DNA from: Spirochaetota bacterium
GTDB taxonomy: Bacteria > Spirochaetota > UBA4802 > UBA5368
Length of the DNA stretch: 64,000 bases
Assembly: GCA_004297825.1 (NCBI GenBank)
Contig: SCSX01000092.1
Location: 1 to 64,000 of the forward strand
Direction of reading: 5' to 3'
Below the pieces are notes generated by a model, which ran no database searches, had not been told where the DNA came from, and saw nothing but the letters and a program-made list of their open reading frames with translations. The translations under genes were made by a program, and so were the position numbers. Positions 35,773 through 46,344 of this stretch are shown here, piece after piece. Every line of letters starts with the position of its first letter. Positions within the stretch are counted from its first letter, which is position 1.

Positions 35773-35779
35773 AGAAACC

Positions 35780-36637
35780 TCAAAAAGTCAGTGTCGTACG
35801 AATTGAGCGTAAAATATCCAACGCTTCTTGTGCAGAAGATGGACGCCGTGAAATTCTATTATCTCCGATAGTTTTAATGAAATTTGCAAGCAAGTACTGA
35901 GGATCACCGGTTATTTTTATCGCCGGCAATGGATCCCGCTCGATTTTACGAATGACTTGAAAAGCATCCCGCGCATCTTTTATGTAAAAATTTTCACCGC
36001 TCGCCATTTCATAGGCAACTACACCAATAGCAAAAAGATCGGTGCGCGAATCAATATCCCTTTTCCGGTTCCGGAACTGTTCGGCGGACGCATACCCGAC
36101 CGTACAGGGGGCGAAAGGGGCATTTGAATTTGTCAGTGAGTTAAGATCGAGATGGCGGGCGATACCAAAGTCAATGAGCCATAATTTCCCATCAGTACCG
36201 ATGATAATATTCTCAGGTTTAATGTCACGATGAACGATTTTAACCTGTTCCGCTTTTATAATAATCGAGAGAATAGTTGCAAGGAATGAATAGATTTCTG
36301 CGAGGGAGAAACGCTTGCCGGTCTTTAACACTTCGCGAAGTGTTTTCCCATCAATACGCTCCTCAATGATCCAAAAGTCGTCACCGGTAACGCATGAGTC
36401 GAATATGCGGGGAATATGTTCGGATTTGACGATCTCAGAAGAGCGTATTTCCCTTTTAATCCGCTCACATAGTTCGAGGTTGTCCTGGCTTGGTTTTATT
36501 ATTTTAAGCACAACATCGCCATGGGATGGATGAACAGCCTTGTAAACGGTTTTGTAGCCACCGGAAGAAAGTTCCTCAATACCGGAGAGCGAAGGAAATA
36601 TTTCAGAAAATTTCGAACGATCCATTCCTGGCGCCAT
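35780..36637 (-). CDS. Serine/threonine protein kinase (Hanks type)
   Basis: 285 residues, a kinase domain alone without membrane helix. Gly-rich loop and Lys: LSSGGYKTVYKAVHPSHGDV then VLKIIKP. Hinge EERIDGKTLREVLK. Catalytic loop IVHRDIKPENIIIGTDGK and metal motif LIDFGIARHL. The APE-type segment is GYASAEQFRNRKRDIDSRTD then LFAIGVVAYEM. All catalytic residues are present. The gene overlaps the end of the upstream nuclease-like gene by 35 bases and is seven bases from the next gene. The start could be GTG 36640, ATG 36637 or ATG 36625. Confidence 0.85.
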   Translation of the reverse strand: MAPGMDRSKFSEIFPSLSGIEELSSGGYKTVYKAVHPSHGDVVLKIIKPSQDNLELCERIKREIRSSEIVKSEHIPRIFDSCVTGDDFWIIEERIDGKTLREVLKTGKRFSLAEIYSFLATILSIIIKAEQVKIVHRDIKPENIIIGTDGKLWLIDFGIARHLDLNSLTNSNAPFAPCTVGYASAEQFRNRKRDIDSRTDLFAIGVVAYEMASGENFYIKDARDAFQVIRKIERDPLPAIKITGDPQYLLANFIKTIGDNRISRRPSSAQEALDILRSIRTTLTF

Positions 36638-37346
36638 CACCCATATATGTATTCTTGCCTATATACTCATTAAAAATCCAGGAACAATACGAAACCGGCA
36701 TCTTCCTCCTTTCGGATTTTGAAACTACATCGTAATTATTATTGTAATAGGAAAGCAACCCTGCAGGGGATTCAGCCGCCTTATCAATAATGCTATTCCT
36801 TAACGATTCACCCGGCAACAATACATAACTTTCCGAAGCAAACCAGAAATTCGTCTCCGCCTGGTTGAACGCCGCTTTCCAATTCTTTATTTTAGCTTCA
36901 ATTGCTATTATTGTTTTTACATAAAAAGCATCACTTCTCGAGCAAACACAAAAAGTGTCATTTTTAAAATGTCTAACAAGGGACGAAGAGGACAGCTTGT
37001 CAAGGGAGCATTCGAGTTGTTTAGTTGAATATCCAAGTTGATCTCGAAGGCTTTCAAGAGTGTAGCTGCAATGATTCGTCATCATGTGGTGCAATATTTT
37101 TAAATCAATATTTCGAAGATTGCTTCTTTCTGGATGCCACTTATGAATTTTTACATCGTCCCATAAAACAATTACCAGGTCGGGAAAACCCGAACCGGTA
37201 AACGGTTCCGTAAAAACGGTGAATGACTTATCGATATTTGAATTATTCTGTTTATAAACTGAAAGGAAATCATTCACAAGAATCGATTCAGGTCCTTCCG
37301 TTCTTTTCTTAAATCGTATATCAACGCTTACAGTCAATTGCCACAC
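36603..37346 (-). CDS. PD-(D/E)XK nuclease-like protein with internal winged helix
   Basis: 247 residues, AT-rich. The segment FTEPFTGSGFPDLVIVLWDD carries the P-D of a restriction-type nuclease fold. About 80 residues later TIIAIEAKIKNWKAAFNQAE carries E-x-K followed by a Q-A pair, as in PD-(D/E)XK enzymes. Between them is a helix-turn-helix-like insert (LKILHHMMTNHCSYTLESLR, DQLGYSTKQLECSLDKLSSS). A DNA-targeting role is inferred. The start is uncertain (GTG 37346; a TTG at 37337 has the better-spaced AAGGTG). It begins 24 bases after the PIN toxin stop and overlaps the kinase gene. Confidence 0.55.
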   Translation of the reverse strand: MWQLTVSVDIRFKKRTEGPESILVNDFLSVYKQNNSNIDKSFTVFTEPFTGSGFPDLVIVLWDDVKIHKWHPERSNLRNIDLKILHHMMTNHCSYTLESLRDQLGYSTKQLECSLDKLSSSSLVRHFKNDTFCVCSRSDAFYVKTIIAIEAKIKNWKAAFNQAETNFWFASESYVLLPGESLRNSIIDKAAESPAGLLSYYNNNYDVVSKSERRKMPVSYCSWIFNEYIGKNTYMGDGARNGSFEIF

Positions 37347-37370
37347 CTTTTTTTTATTCAGTGACCGGGA

Positions 37371-37784
37371 TCACACCGATTCCAATTTTAACCCCATGTT
37401 TGCGGCTATCGCATGTTGCCGCTGATCGCCAGTAACGAACAATCCGCATTTATATTCGACCGCCGAGGCAATATGCAAAGCATCAAGACTACGCAGAGCC
37501 CCTTTCTCCAGACATTGAATCGACCTTATAATTACTTCGTTCGTAATATCTATCACAACGAACTCCCCCATATCGAGGAGAAATTCATTTTTTATCCATT
37601 CATACTGCTCGGAATTTATCTTCTTTTCCCTGACCAATCGGTTGCAGGCCGAAAGCACCTCGGGAATGCACACAATGCAAACCGCAACCTCCTTCGCCTT
37701 TTCAATCAATTCCGCCACTCGCCCGCTGCCGGACTCTTCGATATAGCGTTTCACCAGGGCGGAAGAGTCGATGAATAATTTCAT
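37371..37784 (-). CDS. PIN-domain toxin (VapC family)
   Basis: 137 residues. PIN acidic residues: MKLFIDSSALVKRYIEESGS (first Asp), the Glu in CIVCIPEVLSACNRL, GALRSLDALHIASAVEYKCG (Asp) and LFVTGDQRQHAIAANMG (last Asp). This predicts a Mg-dependent ribonuclease active on RNA. Its ATG abuts the stop of the antitoxin gene with no gap. The downstream nuclease-like gene begins 24 bases after its stop on the same strand. Confidence 0.88.
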   Translation of the reverse strand: MKLFIDSSALVKRYIEESGSGRVAELIEKAKEVAVCIVCIPEVLSACNRLVREKKINSEQYEWIKNEFLLDMGEFVVIDITNEVIIRSIQCLEKGALRSLDALHIASAVEYKCGLFVTGDQRQHAIAANMGLKLESV

Positions 37785-38006
37785 TCACTTTTCATCGCGT
37801 TCGGCGAGAATCGCCCGCGACAGACTGACACCGGGAATCTTCAAAGGCTTGGCCGAGGACAACCTCGCCTTGTCCCGTTTCTTCACCGGCATGAGAATGG
37901 CCACGGGCATGCCGTGACGATAGATTTCGATGATCTCGCCTTTTTCCACCTTGTCAAAATACCGCTTTGCGTTGTTTCGAAACTCAGTAAACGTCGCCGA
38001 CTGCAT
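37785..38006 (-). CDS. Phd/YefM-type antitoxin
   Basis: 73 residues. MQSATFTEFRNNAKRYFDKV then EIIEIYRHGMPVAILMPVKK is the Phd/YefM DNA-binding fold. The C-terminal ~25 residues (PLKIPGVSLSRAILAERDEK) are the likely toxin-neutralising part. It should bind the palindrome at its own promoter (38035-38046) and, with the toxin, autoregulate. A GAGGAG site precedes the ATG. Confidence 0.85.
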   Translation of the reverse strand: MQSATFTEFRNNAKRYFDKVEKGEIIEIYRHGMPVAILMPVKKRDKARLSSAKPLKIPGVSLSRAILAERDEK

Positions 38007-38034
38007 GGATCATCTCCTCAATGCTTGATCAGGG

Positions 38035-38064
38035 TAATGTACATTATCATGTCAGGAAATGCAA
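38035..38064 (-). promoter_or_regulatory. Toxin-antitoxin promoter with operator palindrome
   Basis: Minus strand: TTGCAT (38059-38064), 17-base spacer, TACATT (38036-38041). The 12-bp palindrome TAATGTACATTA (38035-38046) overlaps the -10 element, a classic autorepression layout. Confidence 0.6.
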
Positions 38065-38354
38065 GTATAAAATGGACTGCCGTTTTCAACGAATGTCCTG
38101 CTTTCAGCAACCGCTGACTCCACGCTGAAATCCTTCTCCATTATTTCAGGATATGAGCCGGAAGGCCGCGGGAACGGAATACGAGAACGCTACCAGGGAC
38201 GCGGCCCCTCCTTGCGCCGTCGATTCGGACTTGACCTTGCCGCGCGGAAGGTTATCCTTTTCTAACACATGAAGCATAATCCGGCAAACACCATGAGAAT
38301 AAAGCGCGGGAGCCGATACGAAGGTCCCGTAAAGCGCGGCGAATCCTGCCGGGA

Positions 38355-40085
38355 ATGCCGGCCATGATCGCCATAGGACAGCTCGCGGGCCTGGGCGCGG
38401 AGCGGATCCACGAGGGATTCCTCGCCTTCCAGAACGAGTTCCGCGCGATCACCGCGAGGGCGGCCGAACGATTCGCGCGGCGCGACTGGCACGGCGTGCA
38501 GCGCGATTCCGTCGAACGGCTGGACCTCTACAGGAAGATCGTGGACGGCGTGGTCGCCGATACGCGGGAAGCGCTCGGCGGGACAGCGATGACCGCCGCC
38601 GTGTGGGCGCAGATGAAGGCCGCCTATTCCCGCCTTATCGCGGGCGCGGGCGACTTCGAGCTCGCCGAGACCTTTTTCAACTCGATCACGCGCCGCATTT
38701 TCGCAACCGTGGGCGTCGACCGCGCACGCGAGTTCATCGACTCGGACTTCAACCTTCCCCCCGCCCGCTCGAGCGTCCCCTTCTACCACGTCCTCGCCGG
38801 GGTGGATTCCACGGCCGGTCTCGTGCGCGCGGTGCTCGGTCTCTACGACCTGGGCGCGCCTTACCAGAATATCGACGACGACGTCATGTTCGCCGCGCGC
38901 TCGATCGACGCGCAACTGGGCGCCGCGGGCCTGGGGGGAATCGAGTCCGTCGAGACGCTCAAGTCCGTCTTCTACCGCAACAAGGGCGCCTACATCGTGG
39001 GGCGCGCCTGGTCGGGGGAACAGGTCATCCCCCTGGTGTTCGCGCTCCGGCATCCGCGGGAGGGCGTCACGATCGACGCCGCGCTCACGCAGGCGGACGA
39101 CGCGAGCATCGTGTTCAGCTTCACGCGCTCCTACTTCAGCGTCACCGTCGAGAATCCCCACGAGGTGATCGAGTTTCTCCGATCCATCATGCCCCAGAAA
39201 CGCGTCGCCGAGCTCTACATTTCGATCGGCTACAACAAGCACGGCAAGACCGAGCTCTACCGCGAGTTGCTGCGTTACCTGGAATCGACGAGCGAGCTCT
39301 TCGAGATCGCCCCCGGCGAGCGCGGCATGGTGATGATGGTGTTTGCGCTCCCCTCGTTCGACGTCGTGTTCAAGATCATCCGGGACCGGTTCGCCTACCC
39401 GAAGACCGCCACGCGCCGGGAGGTCATGGACAAGTACGCCCTGGTCTTCAAGCACGACCGCGCGGGGCGCATGGTCGACGCCCAGGAGTTCGAGCACCTG
39501 CTGTTCGACCGGGCGCGCTTCCGGGAGGACCTTCTTCAAGAGCTCCTGGATAGCTGCACGGGCAGCGTCACGGTCGAGGGAGACCGGATCGCGATACGCC
39601 ACCTCTACACCGAGCGCAGGATGACCCCCCTCAACCTGTACCTGCGCGACGCGAATCCCGCCGCCGCCCGCGCCGCGATCATAGACTACGGGCAGGCCGT
39701 CAAGGACCTCGCGGCCTCGAACATCTTCCCCGGCGACATGCTCCTCAAGAATTTCGGCGTCACGCGGCACGGGCGCGTGGTGTTCTACGATTACGACGAG
39801 CTGGGCCTGCTCACCGAATACAGCTTCCGCGCGATCCCCCGGTCCGACCGCTACGAGGACGAAATGAGCGCGGAGCCCTGGTTCCACGTGGGCGAGAACG
39901 ACATCTTCCCCGAGGAGTTCATCCGCTTCTTCGGACTCCGGCCCGATCTCAAGGAGGTGTTCCTCCAGGCGCACGAGGATCTTCTGAGCGCAGAATTCTG
40001 GAAGAGTACGCAGCAGCGCATCCGCGCCGGCGAAATCCTGGATGTGTTCCCCTACCCTTATTCGCGCCGCCTCCACCGGGATTAA
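38355..40085 (+). CDS. aceK: Isocitrate dehydrogenase kinase/phosphatase
   Basis: 576 residues, close to the E. coli AceK length. N-terminal regulatory half: IHEGFLAFQNEFRAITARAA, ARRDWHGVQRDSVERLDLYR. Later VPFYHVLAGVDSTAGLVRAV, YIVGRAWSGEQVIPLVFALR and the kinase half with YALVFKHDRAGRMVDAQEFE (Lys), FPGDMLLKNFGVTRHGRVVF and YDYDELGLLTEYSFRAIPRS (Asp). AceK phosphorylates and dephosphorylates isocitrate dehydrogenase to split flux between the TCA cycle and the glyoxylate bypass. This fits the malic enzyme, malate synthase and isocitrate lyase genes that follow. No icd gene is in the window. Confidence 0.93.
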   Translation: MPAMIAIGQLAGLGAERIHEGFLAFQNEFRAITARAAERFARRDWHGVQRDSVERLDLYRKIVDGVVADTREALGGTAMTAAVWAQMKAAYSRLIAGAGDFELAETFFNSITRRIFATVGVDRAREFIDSDFNLPPARSSVPFYHVLAGVDSTAGLVRAVLGLYDLGAPYQNIDDDVMFAARSIDAQLGAAGLGGIESVETLKSVFYRNKGAYIVGRAWSGEQVIPLVFALRHPREGVTIDAALTQADDASIVFSFTRSYFSVTVENPHEVIEFLRSIMPQKRVAELYISIGYNKHGKTELYRELLRYLESTSELFEIAPGERGMVMMVFALPSFDVVFKIIRDRFAYPKTATRREVMDKYALVFKHDRAGRMVDAQEFEHLLFDRARFREDLLQELLDSCTGSVTVEGDRIAIRHLYTERRMTPLNLYLRDANPAAARAAIIDYGQAVKDLAASNIFPGDMLLKNFGVTRHGRVVFYDYDELGLLTEYSFRAIPRSDRYEDEMSAEPWFHVGENDIFPEEFIRFFGLRPDLKEVFLQAHEDLLSAEFWKSTQQRIRAGEILDVFPYPYSRRLHRD

Positions 40086-40380
40086 CGAAGAGCATCCGTT
40101 TCCCCACGGTCGGTGTCCATCCGTGCTTATCCGCTGGTCATGCCTGACATTGTTAGCCACGGATTTTCACGGATAAGCCTTTTCACTCCTTGTTCTTTAT
40201 CCGCGTTCATTCGCGTCCATTCGCGGTTCATGTCCTTTATTTTGCCACGGATTTACACGGATTTTCGCGGATAAGCCTTTTCACTCCGCTATCCTTGATC
40301 CGTGTTCATCCGTGCCGATCCGTGGCTCATGCCGTTCTTTTAGGCCACGGATTCACCGGGATTTAATCGAGGCCACTACG
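40086..40380. repeat. Cluster of ATCCGTG-type dispersed inverted repeats
   Basis: Roughly two and a half units. Each has CCACGGATTT..CACGGATTTTC.CGGATAAGCC, a spacer (CTTTTCACTCC), and the inverse part ATCCGCGTTCATTCGCGTCC or ATCCGTGTTCATCCGTGCCG. The left half of each can pair with the right half. No gene is supported in the 516 bases between aceK and the malic enzyme gene; the last ~110 bases hold its promoter. Confidence 0.75.
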
Positions 40381-40489
40381 CATCGCCTCCCGCACACCCT
40401 GCCCACCGATCCGCTTCAGGAAGACCACGCGAATCGGACCCCGATCATTCAAATTTTTCCTTAAATAGCACGCGTCGCCAGGACGGTGT

Positions 40490-40518
40490 TTGACTAAATT
40501 AATGTGCGGGTGTACATT
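40490..40518 (+). promoter_or_regulatory. Promoter of the malic enzyme / malate synthase unit
   Basis: TTGACT (40490-40495), 17-base spacer, TACATT (40513-40518), giving a leader of about 80 bases to the ATG at 40602. Confidence 0.6.
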
Positions 40519-40601
40519 TAAACAATGACCGCGCGCCATGAAATCTCAAGCGCACGCTGCCGGTCGGAATCGTCGTACACAAGGAGAAAGACCGCACCAC
40601 C

Positions 40602-41903
40602 ATGAAGATACCCGAGATACTTCTCGTCGAGTCCCTGCACAAACCCGGAAGCCTGGCCAGGGTGCTCACGGTCATAGGTGACGAAGGGCTCGTGATCGAG
40701 CACCTCAACGCGGTGCGGCGGGACGGGGAAAAGACCGTCTGGGAGATCACGCTCGAGCTCGACATGGACGACGCGCGGGGGCTCATCGAAAAGATAGACG
40801 CCCTTCCCAACGCGCGCGTCCTTGGAAAATCGGACCGCGTGTTCAACCGGCACGAGGGGGGCAAGGTGCGCATGACGTCGCGCCTGCCCATCGCGACGCT
40901 CCAGGAGCTCCGCGACATCTATACACCCGGCGTGGCGCGCGTCTGTCTCGCTATCCGGGACGAACCGGCGCTCGCGCGGCGCTATACCGGCGTCGCGCAT
41001 ACGGTGGGCATAATCACCAACGGGACGGCGATCCTGGGACTGGGCGATATCGGCCCCCTGGCGGGCCTCCCGGTCATGGAGGGCAAGGCGGCGCTTATGG
41101 CGCGCATGGCGGACCTGTCCGGGATCCCGGTGCTTATCGACGAGAAGGACCCCGGGAGGCTGGTCGAGGCGATCGCGGCGGTGGCGCCCTCGTTCGGGGC
41201 GATCCAGCTCGAGGACATCGCCGCGCCCGCGTGCTTCGCGGTGGAGGACGCACTGCGTGCGCGCCTCGACATCCCCGTCCTCCACGACGACCAGCACGGC
41301 ACCGCGGTGGTGATACTGGCGGCGCTCATAAGCGCCGCGCGGCGGGTGGGGCTCGATATTCAGAAAAGCGTGATAGGTCAGATAGGCCTTGGCGCCGCGG
41401 GGATAGGCATTGCCCGGCTGTTGAAGGCGTTCGGGGCGCGCTCGGTCCTGGGAACGGACCTTAACGAGGACGCGATGCGCCGGCTCGAATCGATGGGCGG
41501 AACACGCACGGACCTCGCGGGCCTCATGGCGCAGGCGGACGTGGTGATCGCTACCACCGGGAAGAAGGGGCTCATAGATCCCGCGCTCGTGCGCCCGGGC
41601 CAGCTCGTATTCGCCCTGTCGAACCCCGACCCGGAGATCGAGCCGGAGGACGCCATGGAGCGCGGCGCCGCGTTCGCGGCGGACGGGAAGAGCATCAACA
41701 ACGTGCTCGGCTTCCCGGGGCTCTTCCGGGGGGCGCTCGACGCGCGGGCGCGCGCCTTCACGGACGGCATGCTCTTCGCCGCGGCCCGCGCGATATCGGA
41801 CGCGGCCCCCGAGGGTGAACTGGTGCCCTCGCCCCTGGACCGTGCGATGCACGACGCGGTGGCGCTCGCGGTCTGCCAGGCCGCGGGCGGGAAAAAAACA
41901 TGA
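40602..41903 (+). CDS. Malic enzyme with N-terminal ACT domain
   Basis: 433 residues. Residues 1-75 form an ACT regulatory domain (EILLVESLHKPGSLARVLTV, EGLVIEHLNAVRRDGEKTVW). The malic-enzyme domain follows: IYTPGVARVCLAIRDEP, IITNGTAILGLGDIGPLAGL (Tyr/NAD site), GIPVLIDEKDP, IQLEDIAAPACFAVEDAL (metal ligands) and VLHDDQHGTAVVILAALISA. The NAD(P) domain has VIGQIGLGAAGIGIARLLKA. It decarboxylates malate to pyruvate, the exit from C4 acids made by the glyoxylate bypass. The ACT domain suggests control by an amino acid. Malate synthase starts 31 bases later. Confidence 0.93.
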   Translation: MKIPEILLVESLHKPGSLARVLTVIGDEGLVIEHLNAVRRDGEKTVWEITLELDMDDARGLIEKIDALPNARVLGKSDRVFNRHEGGKVRMTSRLPIATLQELRDIYTPGVARVCLAIRDEPALARRYTGVAHTVGIITNGTAILGLGDIGPLAGLPVMEGKAALMARMADLSGIPVLIDEKDPGRLVEAIAAVAPSFGAIQLEDIAAPACFAVEDALRARLDIPVLHDDQHGTAVVILAALISAARRVGLDIQKSVIGQIGLGAAGIGIARLLKAFGARSVLGTDLNEDAMRRLESMGGTRTDLAGLMAQADVVIATTGKKGLIDPALVRPGQLVFALSNPDPEIEPEDAMERGAAFAADGKSINNVLGFPGLFRGALDARARAFTDGMLFAAARAISDAAPEGELVPSPLDRAMHDAVALAVCQAAGGKKT

Positions 41904-41934
41904 CGCGTACACAACAGACGGCAAGGAGGCGGCA

Positions 41935-43533
<1,599 letters not shown>

Positions 43534-43568
43534 CGGCTTCAAGAAGCGCTGAAAGACCTCACCCCCCG

Positions 43569-43594
43569 TCCCCCTCTCCCATGGGAGAGGGGGA
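43569..43594. repeat. 26-bp palindrome CCCTCTCCC/GGGAGAGGG type
   Basis: Perfect palindrome centred on CATG, arms TCCCCCTCTCCC. A related one follows at 43679-43700. Confidence 0.7.
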
Positions 43595-43678
43595 GAGAAA
43601 GTGGGAGCCTTGATCAGGTATGAGAAGCGAAAAATAAAGATGGCTTTGAATATTCGGAAACACGAATTCCAATGAACA

Positions 43679-43700
43679 CCCCTCTCCCCGGGGAGAGGGG
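43679..43700. repeat. 22-bp palindrome CCCCTCTCCCC/GGGGAGAGGGG
   Basis: Perfect palindrome, second of two between aceB and aceA with the same CCCTCTCCC arms. Followed by CCGGGGGTGAGG, as in many CCCTCTCC-type intergenic repeats. It is not T-rich, so not a standard terminator. Confidence 0.7.
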
Positions 43701-43772
43701 CCGGGGGTGAGGTGCCGTAAAGCTCAGGCTTGAATCATCGCATTTGAAAACAAAAAGGAGGACTCCGGACAC

Positions 43773-45113
43773 ATGAAAAAAACAATCGAGCAGTCGGCGA
43801 TCGAGCAGGAACAGCGCCTCTCGTGCCATCTCATCGACAATGACGAAATAGCCGATCTCCAGCACGGCTGGGACACCGATCCCCGCTGGAAGGGGGTCCT
43901 GCGCCCGTACACCGCGAGCGACGTCCTCAATCTGCGCGGCACGCTCAAGATCGACTATTCCTTCGCGGACGCGGGCGCGCGCCGGTTGTGGCGCCTCCTC
44001 AAATCCGAGGAATTCATTCCCGCGCTCGGGGCCCTCACGGGCAACCAGGCGGTGCAGCAGGTCGAGGCCGGCCTCAAGGCGATCTACGTGAGCGGCTGGC
44101 AGGTCGCGGCGGACGCGAACCTGGCCGGGGAGATGTACCCCGACCAGAGCCTGTACCCGTCCAACAGCGTGCCCAACGTCGTGCATCGCATCAACAACGC
44201 ATTCAGGCGCGCCGACCAGATCCAGGTGCTCGACTGCCGGGAGCACGGGCCTTACTGGTTCGCGCCCATCGTCGCGGACGCCGAGGCCGGGTTCGGCGGA
44301 CCCCTGAACGCCTTCGAGCTCATGAAGTCGATGATCGAGGCGGGCGCCGCGGGCGTCCACTTCGAGGACCAGCTCGCGTCCGCCAAGAAGTGCGGCCACC
44401 TGGGCGGGAAGGTCCTTGTGCCCACGAGCGAGTTCATCGTGAAGCTCATCGCGGCGCGCCTCGCCGCCGATATCTGCGGGGTGCCCACAATACTGGTCGC
44501 TCGCACCGACGCCGATGCCGCGAAGCTCATCACGAGCGATATCGACGAGCGCGACCGCCCCTTCCTGCTCGGAAGCGAGCGCTCCGAGGAAGGCTACTAC
44601 TGGGTCAAGCCCGGTGTGGAGTCCGCCGCCGCCCGGGGAATCGCCTACGCCCCGTATGCCGACATCGTCTGGTGCGAGACCTCCGAGCCCGACCTGAAAC
44701 AGGCGAAGCAGTTCGCCGAGGCCGTGCTCAAGAAGTATCCCGGGAAATACCTTGCCTACAACTGCTCGCCCTCGTTCAACTGGCAGGCGAACATGGACGA
44801 CGCGCAGCTCGGGCGCTTCCAGAAGGAGCTCGCGGCCATGGGCTACAAGTTCCAGTTCGTCACGCTCGCGGGCTTCCACACCCTCAACATGGGCATGTTC
44901 GATCTCGCCATGAGCTACCGCAAGGAGGGCATGAAGGCGTACTCCCGCTTCCAGCAGGAGGAATTCAAGCACGGCAAGGAAGAGGGCTATATGGCGATCA
45001 CGCACCAGAAGTTCGTCGGCGTGGGCTACTTCGACCGCGTGATGGAAACGGTCACCGGCGGAAAGAGCTCGACCGAAGCCCTCAAGGACTCGACGGAGTC
45101 GGCGCAGTTCTAA
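43773..45113 (+). CDS. aceA: Isocitrate lyase
   Basis: 446 residues, standard bacterial length; ATG follows [46 protein letters not shown] and [20 protein letters not shown] are followed by the metal-binding [10 protein letters not shown] and the catalytic signature [10 protein letters not shown] (active-site Cys). [16 protein letters not shown] and [10 protein letters not shown] complete the pattern. It cleaves isocitrate to succinate and glyoxylate, feeding malate synthase upstream. The two CCCTCTCCC palindromes separate it from aceB. Confidence 0.97.
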   Translation: MKKTIEQSAIEQEQRLSCHLIDNDEIADLQHGWDTDPRWKGVLRPYTASDVLNLRGTLKIDYSFADAGARRLWRLLKSEEFIPALGALTGNQAVQQVEAGLKAIYVSGWQVAADANLAGEMYPDQSLYPSNSVPNVVHRINNAFRRADQIQVLDCREHGPYWFAPIVADAEAGFGGPLNAFELMKSMIEAGAAGVHFEDQLASAKKCGHLGGKVLVPTSEFIVKLIAARLAADICGVPTILVARTDADAAKLITSDIDERDRPFLLGSERSEEGYYWVKPGVESAAARGIAYAPYADIVWCETSEPDLKQAKQFAEAVLKKYPGKYLAYNCSPSFNWQANMDDAQLGRFQKELAAMGYKFQFVTLAGFHTLNMGMFDLAMSYRKEGMKAYSRFQQEEFKHGKEEGYMAITHQKFVGVGYFDRVMETVTGGKSSTEALKDSTESAQF

Positions 45114-45185
45114 AAGATTTTCGGGGTCCGATACTCTGGGTCCCGGTTCAAAGCGCGGCCTCCCGGGGCCGCGCTTGCCCTCCAG

Positions 45186-45425
45186 AATGAACGATCCGTG
45201 TCCATCCGTGGCTAATACCTTTTATTTTGCCGCGGATTTACACAGATTTTCACGGATTTCGACTCAGGGTCAATCGCATCCCTATGCATTAATTTCGCCC
45301 TCAATTCATGGGAAAAATTTCACCTTACGATGAATCATCCGCGTTCATCCATGTCAATCCGCGGCCAATGCCGTTTTTTCTCGCCGTGGATTATTCGCGC
45401 TCATTCGCGTTTATTCGCGGTTCAC
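45186..45425. repeat. Second cluster of ATCCGTG-type dispersed repeats
   Basis: Contains GATCCGTGTCCATCCGTGGC, GCCGCGGATTTACACAGATT and later ATCCGCGTTCATCCATGTCA, then TTCGCGCTCATTCGCGTTTA. Same family as at 40.1-40.35 kb. No gene is supported in the 453 bases between aceA and the gene at 45567. Confidence 0.7.
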
Positions 45426-45566
45426 GCCGCTTCTTTCCGGCAACCCACTCCAGGGGGATCGAATTCACCGGTACATCGCGCATCGGCCCCCCGCGTAAAA
45501 AAGAATTGCCGATTTTCCGGCAGCAACTACCATTCTCCGGAATCGACCCGGAGACGTCCATAATCA

Positions 45567-46343
45567 TTGAAATCCTTACATTACATACTGACACTCCTGC
45601 TCATCACATGCCTGGTCATGGGAGAGGCGCCTTCGCGCGCGCAGGGCATGGTCGCGCCCCTCGTGTATCCCGAAGGCCGCGTATGCGCCGATACGCGTAC
45701 GATAATCTGGCAGGACCTTTATCCCGAACTTGACGCCGACGCCGGGGCGCGTTACCGGCTGACGCTGCGCGAATCGGCGAAAAAGGACGCCGCTCCCCTG
45801 GTCACCGAGATCGATCCGCGCAGGTATTTCGGCATCTACTACGCGTACAGCCTTCCCGCGCCGCTCGCCGCGGGGAACTGGGAACTCACCATCGACCGCC
45901 TCGTCGGGGGCGAACCGGTCACGACCCGCCACTATCATTATCTGCGCTACCCCGTGAAGCGGGAATTCACCGTGGACCCCGACCTGTCGAGCCGGCTCTG
46001 CGCGCTTCCGCCCGACTACCTTATCCGCTGTCTCCAGCTCGACCGCGCCAATACCTATGCCAACGGGTACAACGCCTTGTTCTTCACGGGATCGAGCGTG
46101 CTTTCATTCGGAGTGGGCGTGCTGTTCTATTCCGTCATCAACCTCGGCATCATCTCGACGATAATCTACACCATCTCGTTCATTTCCGCGGGGACGGGCT
46201 TCACCGCCGCAGGCTATTATGGATGGAAGTACCGCGCGAACCGCGTGAAGCTCGAAAAAATGGTGGAAATAGGGACGTCGGTATCGTTAAACGGTGCAAT
46301 CCTTGACGACAGGATACTTGCCGCGCTGGAATTACGCTACTGA
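45567..46343 (+). CDS. Exported/membrane protein of unknown function
   Basis: 258 residues with a TTG start. Signal peptide YILTLLLITCLVMGEAPSRA, then a ~125-residue extracytoplasmic domain (VYPEGRVCADTRTIIWQDLY, LAAGNWELTIDRLVGGEPVT) that reads like an Ig/fibronectin-type fold. Two adjacent hydrophobic helices follow (ALFFTGSSVLSFGVGVLFYS; LGIISTIIYTISFISAGTGF), then a short basic tail. No family recognised. The mfd start codon follows its stop with a single base between, so the two are probably cotranscribed. Confidence 0.6.
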   Translation: MKSLHYILTLLLITCLVMGEAPSRAQGMVAPLVYPEGRVCADTRTIIWQDLYPELDADAGARYRLTLRESAKKDAAPLVTEIDPRRYFGIYYAYSLPAPLAAGNWELTIDRLVGGEPVTTRHYHYLRYPVKREFTVDPDLSSRLCALPPDYLIRCLQLDRANTYANGYNALFFTGSSVLSFGVGVLFYSVINLGIISTIIYTISFISAGTGFTAAGYYGWKYRANRVKLEKMVEIGTSVSLNGAILDDRILAALELRY

Positions 46344-46344
46344 A

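Noticed and set aside
38262-40160. 632-codon minus-strand frame opposite aceK
   Set aside because: Shadow of a GC-rich gene: no domain pattern, Arg/His/Glu-rich low-complexity translation, and the plus strand is unmistakably AceK.
40086-40380. CRISPR-like array
   Set aside because: The repeated units are inverted, of unequal spacing and made of ATCCGTG words; there are no unique spacers of constant length and no cas genes.
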